A stretch of DNA of 36,568 nucleotides. Source: an uncultured Actinomycetes bacterium (GTDB taxonomy: Bacteria > Actinomycetota > Acidimicrobiia > Acidimicrobiales > RAAP-2). The stretch is from assembly GCA_903870905.1 (NCBI GenBank), contig CAIQEU010000056.1, positions 1 to 36,568 of the forward strand, read 5' to 3'. A program made the translations under genes and the position numbers. Shown here piece after piece: positions 7,716 through 14,733 of this stretch. The first letter of the stretch is position 1; each line of letters opens with the position of its first letter. The notes beneath the pieces were generated by a model. The model ran no database searches and was not told the DNA's origin. It saw nothing but the letters and a program-made list of their open reading frames with translations.

Positions 7716-8666
7716 TCAGATCGGGCGTTCGCCAATGATCGAGGCCCGCTCCATGATCCGTCGCTCTGGCCAGTAGTCCGACACCGCGAGGTGCTGGGTT
7801 GCCCGGTTATCCCAGAACGCCACCGCGTCCTTCGTCCAGGTGAAGCGCACCTGGTACTCCATGCACTCAGCATGGGCCGCGAGCTCACCGATGAGCGCTT
7901 CAGCTTCTGCTCGTTCCATTCCAACAATGGTGTCGGTGAAGTAGCGGTTGACGTAGATGAGCTTGCGTCCGGTCTCGCCGTGGGTGCGCACCACCGGGTG
8001 CAACGCCGGTGGGAACTGCTCACGCATCTGGGCCTTCATCGCTTCGGGAACTGCGTGACCGAAGGCCTTGGTGTAGTCGTGCACCGCCACGAGGCCGTCG
8101 ATGCGCTCCTTCATCTCGTCACTCAACCCGTCGTAGGCGGCGTGCATGTCGCTGAACGCGGTGTCGCCTCCAACGAGCGGAATCTCAATGGCGTGGAGCA
8201 CTGCTGCTGCAGAGGGAGCCTCACGCCACGACACATCGGAGTGCCAACCGTTCTCGAAGCCACCCACTTGGGCTTCCTTCTCGAAGCGGACGAGCTCTGG
8301 TTGCCCAGTGTTCGACGGGATGAAGGGGTGGATCTCCAAGTCACCGAACTGACGAGCGAACGCCACATGTTGCTCCGGCGTCAGGGGTTGATCGCGGAAG
8401 AAGATCACCTTGAAGTCGAGGAGGCAACGGCGGAGTTCGGCAACGACGGCATCGCTCAGTGGAGCGGTGAGGTCGAGGCCGTGGACCTCGGCACCAATCG
8501 TGGCGCCGAGTTGGCGAATGGCGAAGCCCTCGTAGGTGCACGCAGCGAGACGTCGTCGCTCCTCGGCCAAGTGAATCGCCGGTCCAACGACCACCCCATA
8601 GGGTTCGAGGGTCACTCGACCTGGGTCAATCGCTGCGGCTGGATCCTGTCGCGCCGTCATCGTCAT
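7716..8666 (-). CDS. TauD/TfdA-family 2-oxoglutarate-dependent dioxygenase
   Basis: A 316-residue Fe(II)/2-oxoglutarate dioxygenase. The facial triad is visible: WHSDVSW gives H142 and D144, and WDNRATQHLAV gives H292. The conserved arginine that binds 2-oxoglutarate is in DYWPERRIMERASI. The N-terminal half carries LGAEVHGLDL-like and RDQPLTPEQHVAFARQFG segments typical of TfdA/TauD. Substrates in the family include taurine, 2,4-D and alkyl sulfates; the substrate here is not predictable. ATG 8666 follows GAGGGG, 8 nt upstream. A -10-like TAGGGT lies at 8702-8697 on this strand. It appears monocistronic. Confidence 0.9.
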   Translation of the reverse strand: MTMTARQDPAAAIDPGRVTLEPYGVVVGPAIHLAEERRRLAACTYEGFAIRQLGATIGAEVHGLDLTAPLSDAVVAELRRCLLDFKVIFFRDQPLTPEQHVAFARQFGDLEIHPFIPSNTGQPELVRFEKEAQVGGFENGWHSDVSWREAPSAAAVLHAIEIPLVGGDTAFSDMHAAYDGLSDEMKERIDGLVAVHDYTKAFGHAVPEAMKAQMREQFPPALHPVVRTHGETGRKLIYVNRYFTDTIVGMERAEAEALIGELAAHAECMEYQVRFTWTKDAVAFWDNRATQHLAVSDYWPERRIMERASIIGERPI

Positions 8667-8696
8667 GGAAATTCCCCTCGGCTCTGCCTGGTCGCA

Positions 8697-8702
8697 ACCC
8701 TA
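8697..8702 (-). promoter_or_regulatory. Candidate -10 box of the dioxygenase gene (TAGGGT)
   Basis: TAGGGT on the minus strand lies 30 bp before the dioxygenase ATG at 8666 and would give a short leader containing the GAGGGG ribosome site. The same hexamer precedes pgeF and the ECF sigma gene. Confidence 0.35.
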
Positions 8703-8728
8703 GATCGCTCGGCTCAACTGCTGCCAGA

Positions 8729-9325
8729 TCACGGCCTCGGACACGGTCCGAGGCCGAGGTCGGCCAACACGGCAGGTGGAATCGCCGCGCGACGCTCGAC
8801 AGTGCCCGCGCAGAGCGGCACGCCGAGATCGAGCACCACGGCACGCCAGTGCACACCGTCACTCCCCGTCGCCACCATGGCGTTGCCGCCATCTTGGAAG
8901 CTCACCAGTGCCCGCTCTGAGGCCAGCGCCGGGATGATGGAAAACGTCACGAGGGTCCAGTACCGGTAGTGCGGTCCGTCGTGCACCACCACTGGCGAAT
9001 ACCGGTGGCACCACCACCCATGGGGTTGGAGCTGCCGGGCCGGGCAGCGGTCGAAGAACTGCCCATCCACACTCACCATGCGGGGCAGCGAGACCGCTCG
9101 AACATCACCGGGAAGCAACTCACCGAGATGCGTCTTGCGAGCGATGAAGGCATCGGTCAACGCCAGCGCCGACGGTGGACTGAGCGGTCGTCGACGCACC
9201 GTGATGGCCGGTTCGTGGCTGGTCGATGGCTGCGATCGCTGCAGCCCAATGACGACCACCACGCCCACCACCGAGAGCACCACGACGGCGGCCAATGCCA
9301 CCACCGATGACCGACGCCCCCTCAC
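8729..9325 (-). CDS. Membrane-anchored hypothetical protein, 198 aa
   Basis: A 198-residue protein of unknown function. A basic N-terminus (MRGRRSS) precedes one strong hydrophobic helix (VVALAAVVVLSVVGVVVVIG, residues 8-27) without a clear cleavage site, so it is probably a signal-anchored protein with an external domain. That domain has four cysteines (CPARQLQPHGWWC, plus two near the C-terminus) that could form disulfides. It also has strand-like segments such as YWTLVTFSIIP and HWRAVVLDLGVPL. GTG 9325 follows TAAGG. The last codons lie inside a strong stem-loop. It is divergent from the rpf leader. No homologous family is recognised. Confidence 0.62.
   Translation of the reverse strand: MRGRRSSVVALAAVVVLSVVGVVVVIGLQRSQPSTSHEPAITVRRRPLSPPSALALTDAFIARKTHLGELLPGDVRAVSLPRMVSVDGQFFDRCPARQLQPHGWWCHRYSPVVVHDGPHYRYWTLVTFSIIPALASERALVSFQDGGNAMVATGSDGVHWRAVVLDLGVPLCAGTVERRAAIPPAVLADLGLGPCPRP
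8732..8756 (-). terminator. Stem-loop embedded in the 3' end of the anchored-protein gene
   Basis: CGGCCTCGGAC (8732-8742) and GTCCGAGGCCG (8746-8756) form a perfect 11-bp stem with a 3-nt loop, ending 1 bp before the stop codon. The terminator is therefore also coding sequence (part of LADLGLGPCP). No U-tract follows. It probably ends transcription before the dioxygenase gene on the same strand. Confidence 0.55.
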
Positions 9326-9474
9326 CGGGACGACCTTAGGTCGCTACGTTGCCCGGTGCTCGGGCATCGATGTTGGGGGGAATTTCCCTTGGAATTCGCC
9401 GTCGCACCAATTCCACGAAAACCCAGTATTCCCTTGATATTTCAGACCTTCAAACTCACGGAAATCGACCAAAA

Positions 9475-9505
9475 TGTCACCCATGTGACACAGAAGAGGT
9501 AAAGT
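9475..9505 (+). promoter_or_regulatory. Inverted repeat and promoter upstream of the rpf-like gene
   Basis: TGTCAC-CCAT-GTGACA (9475-9490) is a perfect 16-bp inverted repeat with a 4-bp centre. A second GTCAC occurs at 9515-9519. A -10-like TAAAGT lies at 9500-9505, so the repeat sits over the -35 region. Its length and symmetry recall CRP sites, and its GTCAC core recalls MtrA sites. Both regulators control rpf genes in other actinobacteria, but the match to either is incomplete. Confidence 0.45.
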
Positions 9506-9511
9506 TACTGG

Positions 9512-9859
9512 CACGTCACAGCGACGGTGCAGTAGCTGGTGAGTTCCGGGGGGAACCTCAACTCCGGCGGGGGAACCTGCCAACCAGCCACGAGGAGCGG
9601 ACCACGTGGTTGCACCGAGCCCAACGAGAACCGGTAGGTAGCCGCGCCTACCCCAACCACAACGGAGGTACGGAAGACACCGACAACACCCACAGCACAG
9701 GGACCCCCGTCTACACGTCGTTCGGGTAGTACTACCCAGGATGTGCCCGCCCTTCCCGGCACACATCTGCGATTTGCATGTACCAGACGGTTGCCCGCAT
9801 CAAGCCCAACTCAAAGGTCCTCAGCAACGAGGGCTCTTCAACGAGAAGGAGCGGCCCAC
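9512..9859 (+). promoter_or_regulatory. Long structured leader of the rpf-like gene, candidate riboswitch
   Basis: The 534-bp interval 9326-9859 holds no convincing gene. From the inferred start near 9512 the RNA could form an outer helix GGTGCA (9526-9531) with TGCACC (9611-9616). Inside it, GCTGGT with ACCAGC encloses two hairpins, GAGTTCC...GGAACCTC and GGCGGG-GGAA-CCTGCC, the latter capped by a GNRA-type loop. Further on, GTGGTT pairs with AACCAC around GGTAGG...CCTACC; this would compete with part of the outer helix. Rpf genes of actinobacteria are often preceded by c-di-AMP (ydaO) riboswitches. GGGGAACC and the CACCGA...AACCGGTAGG segment recall that motif, but the conserved CAGCUAA and GAAUC elements are missing. 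It is either a diverged ydaO RNA or another class. Confidence 0.4.
9724..9767 (+). repeat. Palindrome and hairpin in the rpf leader
   Basis: GGGTAGTACTACCC (9724-9737) is a perfect 14-bp palindrome. Directly after it, GATGTG (9740-9745) pairs with CACATC (9762-9767), extended by CC/GG, to form a second hairpin. Together they follow the structured leader and precede the rpf start by about 95 nt. This position suits a terminator/antiterminator pair or a DNA-binding site; there is no clear U-tract. Confidence 0.4.
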
Positions 9860-10300
9860 ATGCGACACCCATTTGTACGGAACGTTGTTCTGCCGGCGAT
9901 TTCCGCCAGCATCTTCCTTCAACCGCTCGCTGCCATGGCAGGAGCGTCAACCACCACCGCAGTTCACCAGACCCACGCAGTCGTCCATCACGACGTGGTG
10001 CTCACGCACCGCATCTCGATGGTCGCGGCAACGGTCCGGTTGCCGGTGGCGGTTTCCATGATCACTGCCCGAGACTTCCAAGAGTGGAGTCGGGTCAACA
10101 TCTGCGAAGAGAGTGGTCAGTGGCACGTCCTCGGCTCCCGGTTCTCCGGTGGTCTTGGAATTTCCAACCAGAACTGGGTCGCCTACGGCGGTCGTCAGTT
10201 CGCCTGGAACGCCGCGTATGCAACTCCCGCCGAGCAGATCGTCGTGGCCAAGCGCATTCAGGCCAACCCGCCTGACCAGCACGGCTGCGCTGCTTGGTAA
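9860..10300 (+). CDS. Rpf-like transglycosylase-domain secreted protein
   Basis: A 146-residue exported muralytic protein of the resuscitation-promoting factor type. These enzymes cut peptidoglycan glycan strands during growth or exit from dormancy. The signal peptide is residues 1-29 (MRHPFVRNVVLPAISASIFL...AMAGA). A short linker leads to the Rpf domain at about 72-146. ICEESGQWH holds the conserved catalytic glutamate (E83), SGGLGISNQNWVAYGG matches the YGGLQFSQSTW region, and C82 and C143 are placed for the family's disulfide. It has no LysM or G5 module, so it is a minimal Rpf. ATG 9860 follows AAGGAG. A long structured leader precedes it and a stem-loop follows. Confidence 0.85.
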   Translation: MRHPFVRNVVLPAISASIFLQPLAAMAGASTTTAVHQTHAVVHHDVVLTHRISMVAATVRLPVAVSMITARDFQEWSRVNICEESGQWHVLGSRFSGGLGISNQNWVAYGGRQFAWNAAYATPAEQIVVAKRIQANPPDQHGCAAW

Positions 10301-10310
10301 GGCACCACCA

Positions 10311-11645
10311 TCACCCAACGACGCCCCTCGGGAACTCCCCGGGGGGCGTCGTGGTGCGGTGCGCGTCGACGAGGGCTCGAAACTGCTGCGCCCGATCTCG
10401 GTAGTCAATGAAGTGACCGAAGCTCGGCGCGGCCGGAGAGAGCACGAGCACGCCCTCACCGTTGAGCCAGGCAAGACCTCGATCGACCGCCTCAGCCAGT
10501 GAGGTGACGAGCACCGTTGTGATGGTGGCGCTCGGCGTTACCGCATCGAGGATGCGCTGCCCGTTCTCGGGCATCCCGAGAACCAGCGTCGCTCCTTGTC
10601 GCTCAGCGAGCGCCGCACCGAGTGGTGCGTAGTCGACACCTCGTTCATGGCCCCCAACCAGCAGTGCGACGCGCCCTGCACCGAGGGATGACAGACCAGC
10701 GATCGTCGGGAGGGGATTCGTCGCCAACGAATCGTCGATGACCCGAACCGCCCCGAGCGGTGGCACCTCGCTGAATCGACTCTCTAAGGGAACGAACCCC
10801 GATGCGGCGGCGATCAGCCGGTCGTCAGCAACCGGACCGAGGAGCTCCTCGATCACGCCACGCGCCACGGCCACGTTGGCATCGTGGTGCCCTCCAGCCA
10901 GCCCGAGCGCTGCAGCAATCGCTCGATCGAGCGCGGTCGGCGCCACGAAGGATGGGGCTGGACCGAGCAGGGGGGCGAGCGCCCGGAGGGCGTCGGTGTC
11001 GGCAACGATCGCACGCGCTGCACCGGGCTTGGCTGCGATCGAGAGTTTGTCGGTCACGTAGCGCTCGACCGTTCCGTGCCAGTCGAGGTGATCTTGACCA
11101 ATGGAGGTCACGCCGATGATCGGCGTCGTGCAGGCGAGCCCCTCCGCTTGGAACGACGAGACCTCCACCACGGTGAATGCCCTAGGTGGGGCAACGTCTG
11201 GGTCATACGGCACCCGACCGATGTTGCCGACGACCGCGGTGTCGTGGCCGAGCCTATTTAAGAGGTGGCCGAGAATCGACGCTGTCGTCGACTTGCCCTT
11301 GGTGCCGGTGATGAGCACCACTCGACTGCGGTCGGCGTCAGTCAACCAGCAGCTGAGCGCGCTCGTGACGAGGACCCCTCGCGACCGGAGCGATGACACG
11401 CTGTCGGCGTAGGTGGAGAGTCCTGGCGTCTTGAGCACCACGTCGCAGGACGCGAGTGCCTCGAGGCCTCCGCTCATCGTGGCGAGGACCCCGTCACCGG
11501 CGCTCGGTCCGCGATCGTCAACGATGACCGGTTCGATGCCTCGACGGCGGAGCTGTGCGGCTGCGGCCTGGCCCTCAACCCCGAAGCCGAAGATCCCGAC
11601 CGAGCGACCAGCGAGGTCAGCGAAACCGAGGACGGGATCAGCCAT
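10311..11645 (-). CDS. murD: MurD-family ligase, probably MurD2 (L-glutamate adding)
   Basis: A 444-residue cytoplasmic Mur ligase that adds glutamate to UDP-MurNAc-L-Ala with ATP. The N-terminal Rossmann domain begins SVGIFGFGVEGQAAAAQL. The ATP loop is LITGTKGKSTT (112-121), a variant of the usual GTNGKST with N replaced by K. VVEVSSFQAEG and DHLDWHGTVERYVTDK are family motifs, and the C-terminal domain carries DDSLATNP and VLLSPAAPSFGHF-like segments. ATG 11645 overlaps the murL stop by 8 nt. In Xanthomonas, a MurD paralogue called MurD2 adds L-Glu and the partner MurL epimerises it. The fused gene order here suggests the same, so 'D-glutamate ligase' may be the wrong specificity. Confidence 0.88.
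   Translation of the reverse strand: MADPVLGFADLAGRSVGIFGFGVEGQAAAAQLRRRGIEPVIVDDRGPSAGDGVLATMSGGLEALASCDVVLKTPGLSTYADSVSSLRSRGVLVTSALSCWLTDADRSRVVLITGTKGKSTTASILGHLLNRLGHDTAVVGNIGRVPYDPDVAPPRAFTVVEVSSFQAEGLACTTPIIGVTSIGQDHLDWHGTVERYVTDKLSIAAKPGAARAIVADTDALRALAPLLGPAPSFVAPTALDRAIAAALGLAGGHHDANVAVARGVIEELLGPVADDRLIAAASGFVPLESRFSEVPPLGAVRVIDDSLATNPLPTIAGLSSLGAGRVALLVGGHERGVDYAPLGAALAERQGATLVLGMPENGQRILDAVTPSATITTVLVTSLAEAVDRGLAWLNGEGVLVLSPAAPSFGHFIDYRDRAQQFRALVDAHRTTTPPGEFPRGVVG
10318..10352. terminator. Shared terminator of the rpf-like gene and murD
   Basis: ACGACGCCCC (10318-10327) pairs with GGGGCGTCGT (10343-10352) across a 15-nt GC-rich loop that can pair further. It lies 17 bp after the rpf-like stop and inside the last codons of the convergent murD gene, so it can serve both strands. 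No long U-tract is present. Confidence 0.65.
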
Positions 11646-12951
11646 TGCGGTGGAGCAACTCTGGGACCGCATCGTCGCCAATGGGGCGAAGCAGCGCTGC
11701 AATCGTCGCGTCGTCGATCGCTGCACCACTCGTCAACGACCCCAAGATGGCGTTGCCCCGACGGTCGGGACGACGAGCTGCCAGCGAGGCTGCGGCGGCG
11801 CACTCGGTGACGTCCCCGACGCATTCGAAGGGCTTCGTCATCGGCACCAGTCCACAGAGCGTCGAGAACACCGGAGCGAGGTCGTCGTTCTCGAGCGGCT
11901 CGCGTCCACTGAAGATTCGCTGGAGCTCCTCGCGAGAGAGGTAGGGGCTCAAGATGAGATCGATGAAGCAGCACTTGTCGCAGACCCCACACCACTCCTC
12001 GAGTCGGTCGCTCGACCGCTGGTAGAAGGCCTTGTTGCAACTCCGAAACACCGGGTGGTACGGCGCCATGTGTGCGAACTGCTCCCCAACCCAGAGCTCT
12101 GAGCGAGCGCGGAGGTAGGAGAAGAACTCGGGACCATTGGTCATGGACGCGCCGAGCACGGCACGCAATCCGCGTTCGAACGTTTCGCTCTTGGACCACT
12201 GGTGGTTGATGGCTCGACCGTTCTCGACCACGTTGGGATCACTGGCTGAATGCTCGTTCGACATGATCACGTGGGTGAACCCATGCGCCAGGGCCGTCAC
12301 GACCGCCAACGCTGACAGCACCCCGGTAATGGGAACATGACCGTTCCACCAGCCTTCTGCTTCAGTGGCGAAGATCTGGGGATCGAGGTGACGGGTCGCT
12401 CGAAGGATGGGAAGCCCGGTCACCGCGGCCGGCGCTTCAATCGCTGCGAAGACGTCTCCTGGACGTGAGCAAATGAACAACGATGCCGGGAACCCTGCAC
12501 GCTTCACCGCCTCAACGGTGACGATGGAGTCGATGCCTCCACCGAAGGGGACGAGTGCTCGAGGTTCCCTCGTTGCGAGGTGCACGGGATCGGGCGCCTG
12601 GAACCGCGAACCGATGACCTCGAGGTCGTCGAGGGAGAGCCCGTTGCGGTAGCTGAACTCGCCGAGACCGTCGAGGTAGAAGGTCCGGAGGAAGGTCGCG
12701 TCATCGTCGGTCAGTGCGAGATCACCGGTGTCGAGCACTGGAGGCACCATGGCCTTGTAGTACGACACCCCGCCGAAGAGGTAGAGCCACTTGGCCGCTG
12801 CAGACACTCCCGGGGCGGCCAGATCCGCTCCGTCACCCACACCCCAGGTTTCACTGAAGCATCGACCACCAACCTCGTAGTGCCCGGTAATCGTCGAGGT
12901 GGAGTAATCGAGGTCAACACCGGCGAAGGTGAAGCGTGGTGGACGATTCAC
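11638..12951 (-). CDS. murL: MurL-like UDP-MurNAc-L-Ala-L-Glu epimerase
   Basis: A 437-residue protein that fits MurL, the enzyme that inverts the terminal L-Glu of UDP-MurNAc-L-Ala-L-Glu to D-Glu via an ATP-dependent activation. A PP-loop-like ALVPFGGGIDS lies at residues 132-142, SNEHSASDPN at 231-240 and NHQWSKS at 249-255. A cysteine-rich block WCGVCDKCCF (320-329) gives a possible metal or structural site. GTG 12951 overlaps the pgeF stop by 4 nt (GTGA), which favours it over longer upstream frames. The gene overlaps murD by 8 nt downstream. Assignment rests on recalled family features plus murD adjacency; a QueC-like or other PP-loop enzyme is the main alternative. Confidence 0.72.
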   Translation of the reverse strand: MNRPPRFTFAGVDLDYSTSTITGHYEVGGRCFSETWGVGDGADLAAPGVSAAAKWLYLFGGVSYYKAMVPPVLDTGDLALTDDDATFLRTFYLDGLGEFSYRNGLSLDDLEVIGSRFQAPDPVHLATREPRALVPFGGGIDSIVTVEAVKRAGFPASLFICSRPGDVFAAIEAPAAVTGLPILRATRHLDPQIFATEAEGWWNGHVPITGVLSALAVVTALAHGFTHVIMSNEHSASDPNVVENGRAINHQWSKSETFERGLRAVLGASMTNGPEFFSYLRARSELWVGEQFAHMAPYHPVFRSCNKAFYQRSSDRLEEWCGVCDKCCFIDLILSPYLSREELQRIFSGREPLENDDLAPVFSTLCGLVPMTKPFECVGDVTECAAAASLAARRPDRRGNAILGSLTSGAAIDDATIAALLRPIGDDAVPELLHRNG

Positions 12952-13745
12952 GATGCCATCCTCGGTTCGATCATGGCCATGATGGCGAATCGGCCACTCG
13001 GTTGTTCTGCCCGTGCGCTGAAGTACGGCGTCAACGCTCCCGTTGGTTGAGCGCTCACGACGATGGCACTGGGATCGACGCCAGCTGCCACCAGCCGGTC
13101 CACGCAGGCCCCAACGAGGTCGACGACGTGCCGACCCCTTCGAGTGCGGACGTGCACGCTGTCGTCGTCGAGGCCCAGTGCGTCGACGACTTCGGGGCCA
13201 ACCTCGAAGGCGTCGGGACAAATGGCAGGACCAAGGGTGACCAAGAGCCGTTGCGCCACTGGCGCGCCACCGAGGCTGGCGATGGTCGCTTCGAGGACGC
13301 CGCCCGCAGCCCCACGCCAGCCAGCATGGGCCACGGCGATTCGCGGTCCAACAGGATCGACGAAGAGCACGGGTACGCAGTCGGCAACCAAGATCGCCAG
13401 CGCAACACCGGGAACCTCGGTCACGAGGGCATCGACGCTGGGCGCGTCGTCGAGGGAGGTGGCACCTCGACCTCGATCCCCTTCTGTGAAGACCGCAACG
13501 TCCGCGCCGTGCACTTGGTTGGCGACGATGAGATCCTCAAGCGTTGCACCGATGGCCGTTGCGGCGCGTGCTCGATTCGCGAGGACCCGACTCGGGACAT
13601 CGCCGACGTGGAGGCCGAGGTTTCCCCCACAGAATGGGCCGTCAGTGGGCTCGGTCGCTCGCTTCGTCAACACCGCCCGAACGCCGATGTTCCCCTCGCG
13701 AGCGAACGTCAACGACGGTGCGCGATAGGGGGCCGAGGAGTCCAT
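12948..13745 (-). CDS. pgeF: PgeF/YfiH laccase-domain protein (peptidoglycan editing factor)
   Basis: A 265-residue multicopper-polyphenol-oxidase-domain (YfiH/YlmD) protein. The zinc/active-site triad is visible: H79 in ANQVHGADV, C123 in VADCVPVLFVDP and H140 in VAHAGWRGAAGGV. E. coli PgeF removes misincorporated residues from UDP-MurNAc peptides, keeping L-Ala at stem position 1; other members act as purine nucleoside phosphorylases. Sitting first in an operon with murL and murD, it supports the editing role. ATG 13745 lies 6 nt after a TAGGGT -10 box, so the transcript is probably leaderless. In many actinobacteria this gene lies next to ftsZ instead. Confidence 0.88.
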   Translation of the reverse strand: MDSSAPYRAPSLTFAREGNIGVRAVLTKRATEPTDGPFCGGNLGLHVGDVPSRVLANRARAATAIGATLEDLIVANQVHGADVAVFTEGDRGRGATSLDDAPSVDALVTEVPGVALAILVADCVPVLFVDPVGPRIAVAHAGWRGAAGGVLEATIASLGGAPVAQRLLVTLGPAICPDAFEVGPEVVDALGLDDDSVHVRTRRGRHVVDLVGACVDRLVAAGVDPSAIVVSAQPTGALTPYFSARAEQPSGRFAIMAMIEPRMAS

Positions 13746-13751
13746 CTCCCA

Positions 13752-13757
13752 ACCCTA
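13752..13757 (-). promoter_or_regulatory. Leaderless -10 box of pgeF (TAGGGT)
   Basis: On the minus strand TAGGGT is followed by six bases and the pgeF ATG, which is the spacing of leaderless actinobacterial transcripts. No good ribosome site exists for this gene, in agreement. The divergent zinc operon promoter begins about 20 bp away. Confidence 0.5.
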
Positions 13758-13777
13758 CGCTGCGCTCCCGATCCAAT

Positions 13778-13806
13778 TTGTAGTGAGAATGATTCTCATT
13801 TACGCT
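13778..13806 (+). promoter_or_regulatory. Zur-box promoter of the zinc importer
   Basis: TGAGAAT-G-ATTCTCA (13784-13798) is a perfect 7-1-7 palindrome of the Fur/Zur type. It sits exactly in the 17-bp spacer between a -35-like TTGTAG (13778-13783) and a -10 TACGCT (13801-13806). Six bases separate the -10 from the znuA ATG at 13813, indicating a leaderless transcript. A zinc-loaded Zur bound here would block RNA polymerase directly; the Zur-like gene is the last in the operon. Confidence 0.8.
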
Positions 13807-13812
13807 TTCACC

Positions 13813-14733
13813 ATGCGTTCTCCGGTCCTTCGCTCCATCGCCGCCGTGCTCGGCGTACTCGGTGCGATGGCGTGTTCTTCGTGCACCACCGTGACCCCAC
13901 CGACGACGGGTGTCATCACCGTGGTGGCAGCTGAAGCCCAGTGGGGATCGATCACGGCAGCGATCGGTGGGAATGCAGTCCGGGTGACGAACATCATCGA
14001 CAACCCAACGATCGACCCCCACTCCTACGAACCATCCCCGACCGACGCCGATGCGATCGCCCATGCCGACCTCGTCATCGTGAACGGGATTGGCTACGAC
14101 CCCTGGGCCACCGACCTCGCTGCTGCCGCGGGGAGTCGAGTCCACGTGCTCAACATTGGCGCCGCACTCGGTTTCCATCCTGGCGACAATCCCCACCAGT
14201 GGTACGACCTCGATGCGGTGCGCAAGGAGATCCCAGCGATCATCGCCGGTGCCCTCAACGCCGTCCGTCCACAACTCGAGGCCAGCGGGAGGTTCGACGC
14301 GGGCGCCGTTGGCTTCACGAACGGCCCCTACCGCGCGGTCGGCACTCTCGAATGGACGATCGCCTCAACCTTCAGGGGCACGCGCGTCGGGGCGTCTGAG
14401 TCCATCGCCAGTCCACTCGCGAGGAGTTTGTCGCTCAACCTCGTCACACCGCCATCGTTCCTCCGTGCAATGTCGGAGGGCGGAGAACCAACTGCTGCCG
14501 ACCTCGCCACCATTGACCGCCAACTGCGGTCTCGCTCCATCGCCGTCTACCTCGACAACACCCAGAACCAGACGCCGGTGATAACCGCCCAGGTTGCGCT
14601 GTGTCACCGCATGCAGATTCCGGTCGTCACGGTGACCGAAACCCCGCCGGCGCACCAGTCCTACGTGGCCTGGCAAACCCGTCAACTCACCGCGCTCTTG
14701 GCTGCACTGACCGCCGCAAAGGACCATCGATGA
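13813..14733 (+). CDS. znuA: Zinc ABC transporter substrate-binding lipoprotein
   Basis: A 306-residue solute-binding protein of the ZnuA/TroA cluster that captures Zn(II), possibly Mn(II), outside the membrane. The N-terminal signal ends in VLGAMACSSC, so C21 or C24 is a likely lipidation site. Metal ligands are H70 in TIDPHSYEPSP and H128 in DNPHQWYD, both family-typical; E42 begins the mature domain pattern. The usual histidine-rich loop is missing. I chose ATG 13813 because it gives a clean signal peptide and sits 6 nt after the -10 box; a GTG at 13783 would put the Zur box in the coding sequence. It overlaps znuC by 4 nt. Confidence 0.88.
   Translation: MRSPVLRSIAAVLGVLGAMACSSCTTVTPPTTGVITVVAAEAQWGSITAAIGGNAVRVTNIIDNPTIDPHSYEPSPTDADAIAHADLVIVNGIGYDPWATDLAAAAGSRVHVLNIGAALGFHPGDNPHQWYDLDAVRKEIPAIIAGALNAVRPQLEASGRFDAGAVGFTNGPYRAVGTLEWTIASTFRGTRVGASESIASPLARSLSLNLVTPPSFLRAMSEGGEPTAADLATIDRQLRSRSIAVYLDNTQNQTPVITAQVALCHRMQIPVVTVTETPPAHQSYVAWQTRQLTALLAALTAAKDHR

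Noticed and set aside
13783-13812. In-frame GTG start for znuA 30 bp upstream
   Set aside because: It would place the Zur box and -10 inside the coding sequence and spoil the signal peptide; ATG 13813 is better.
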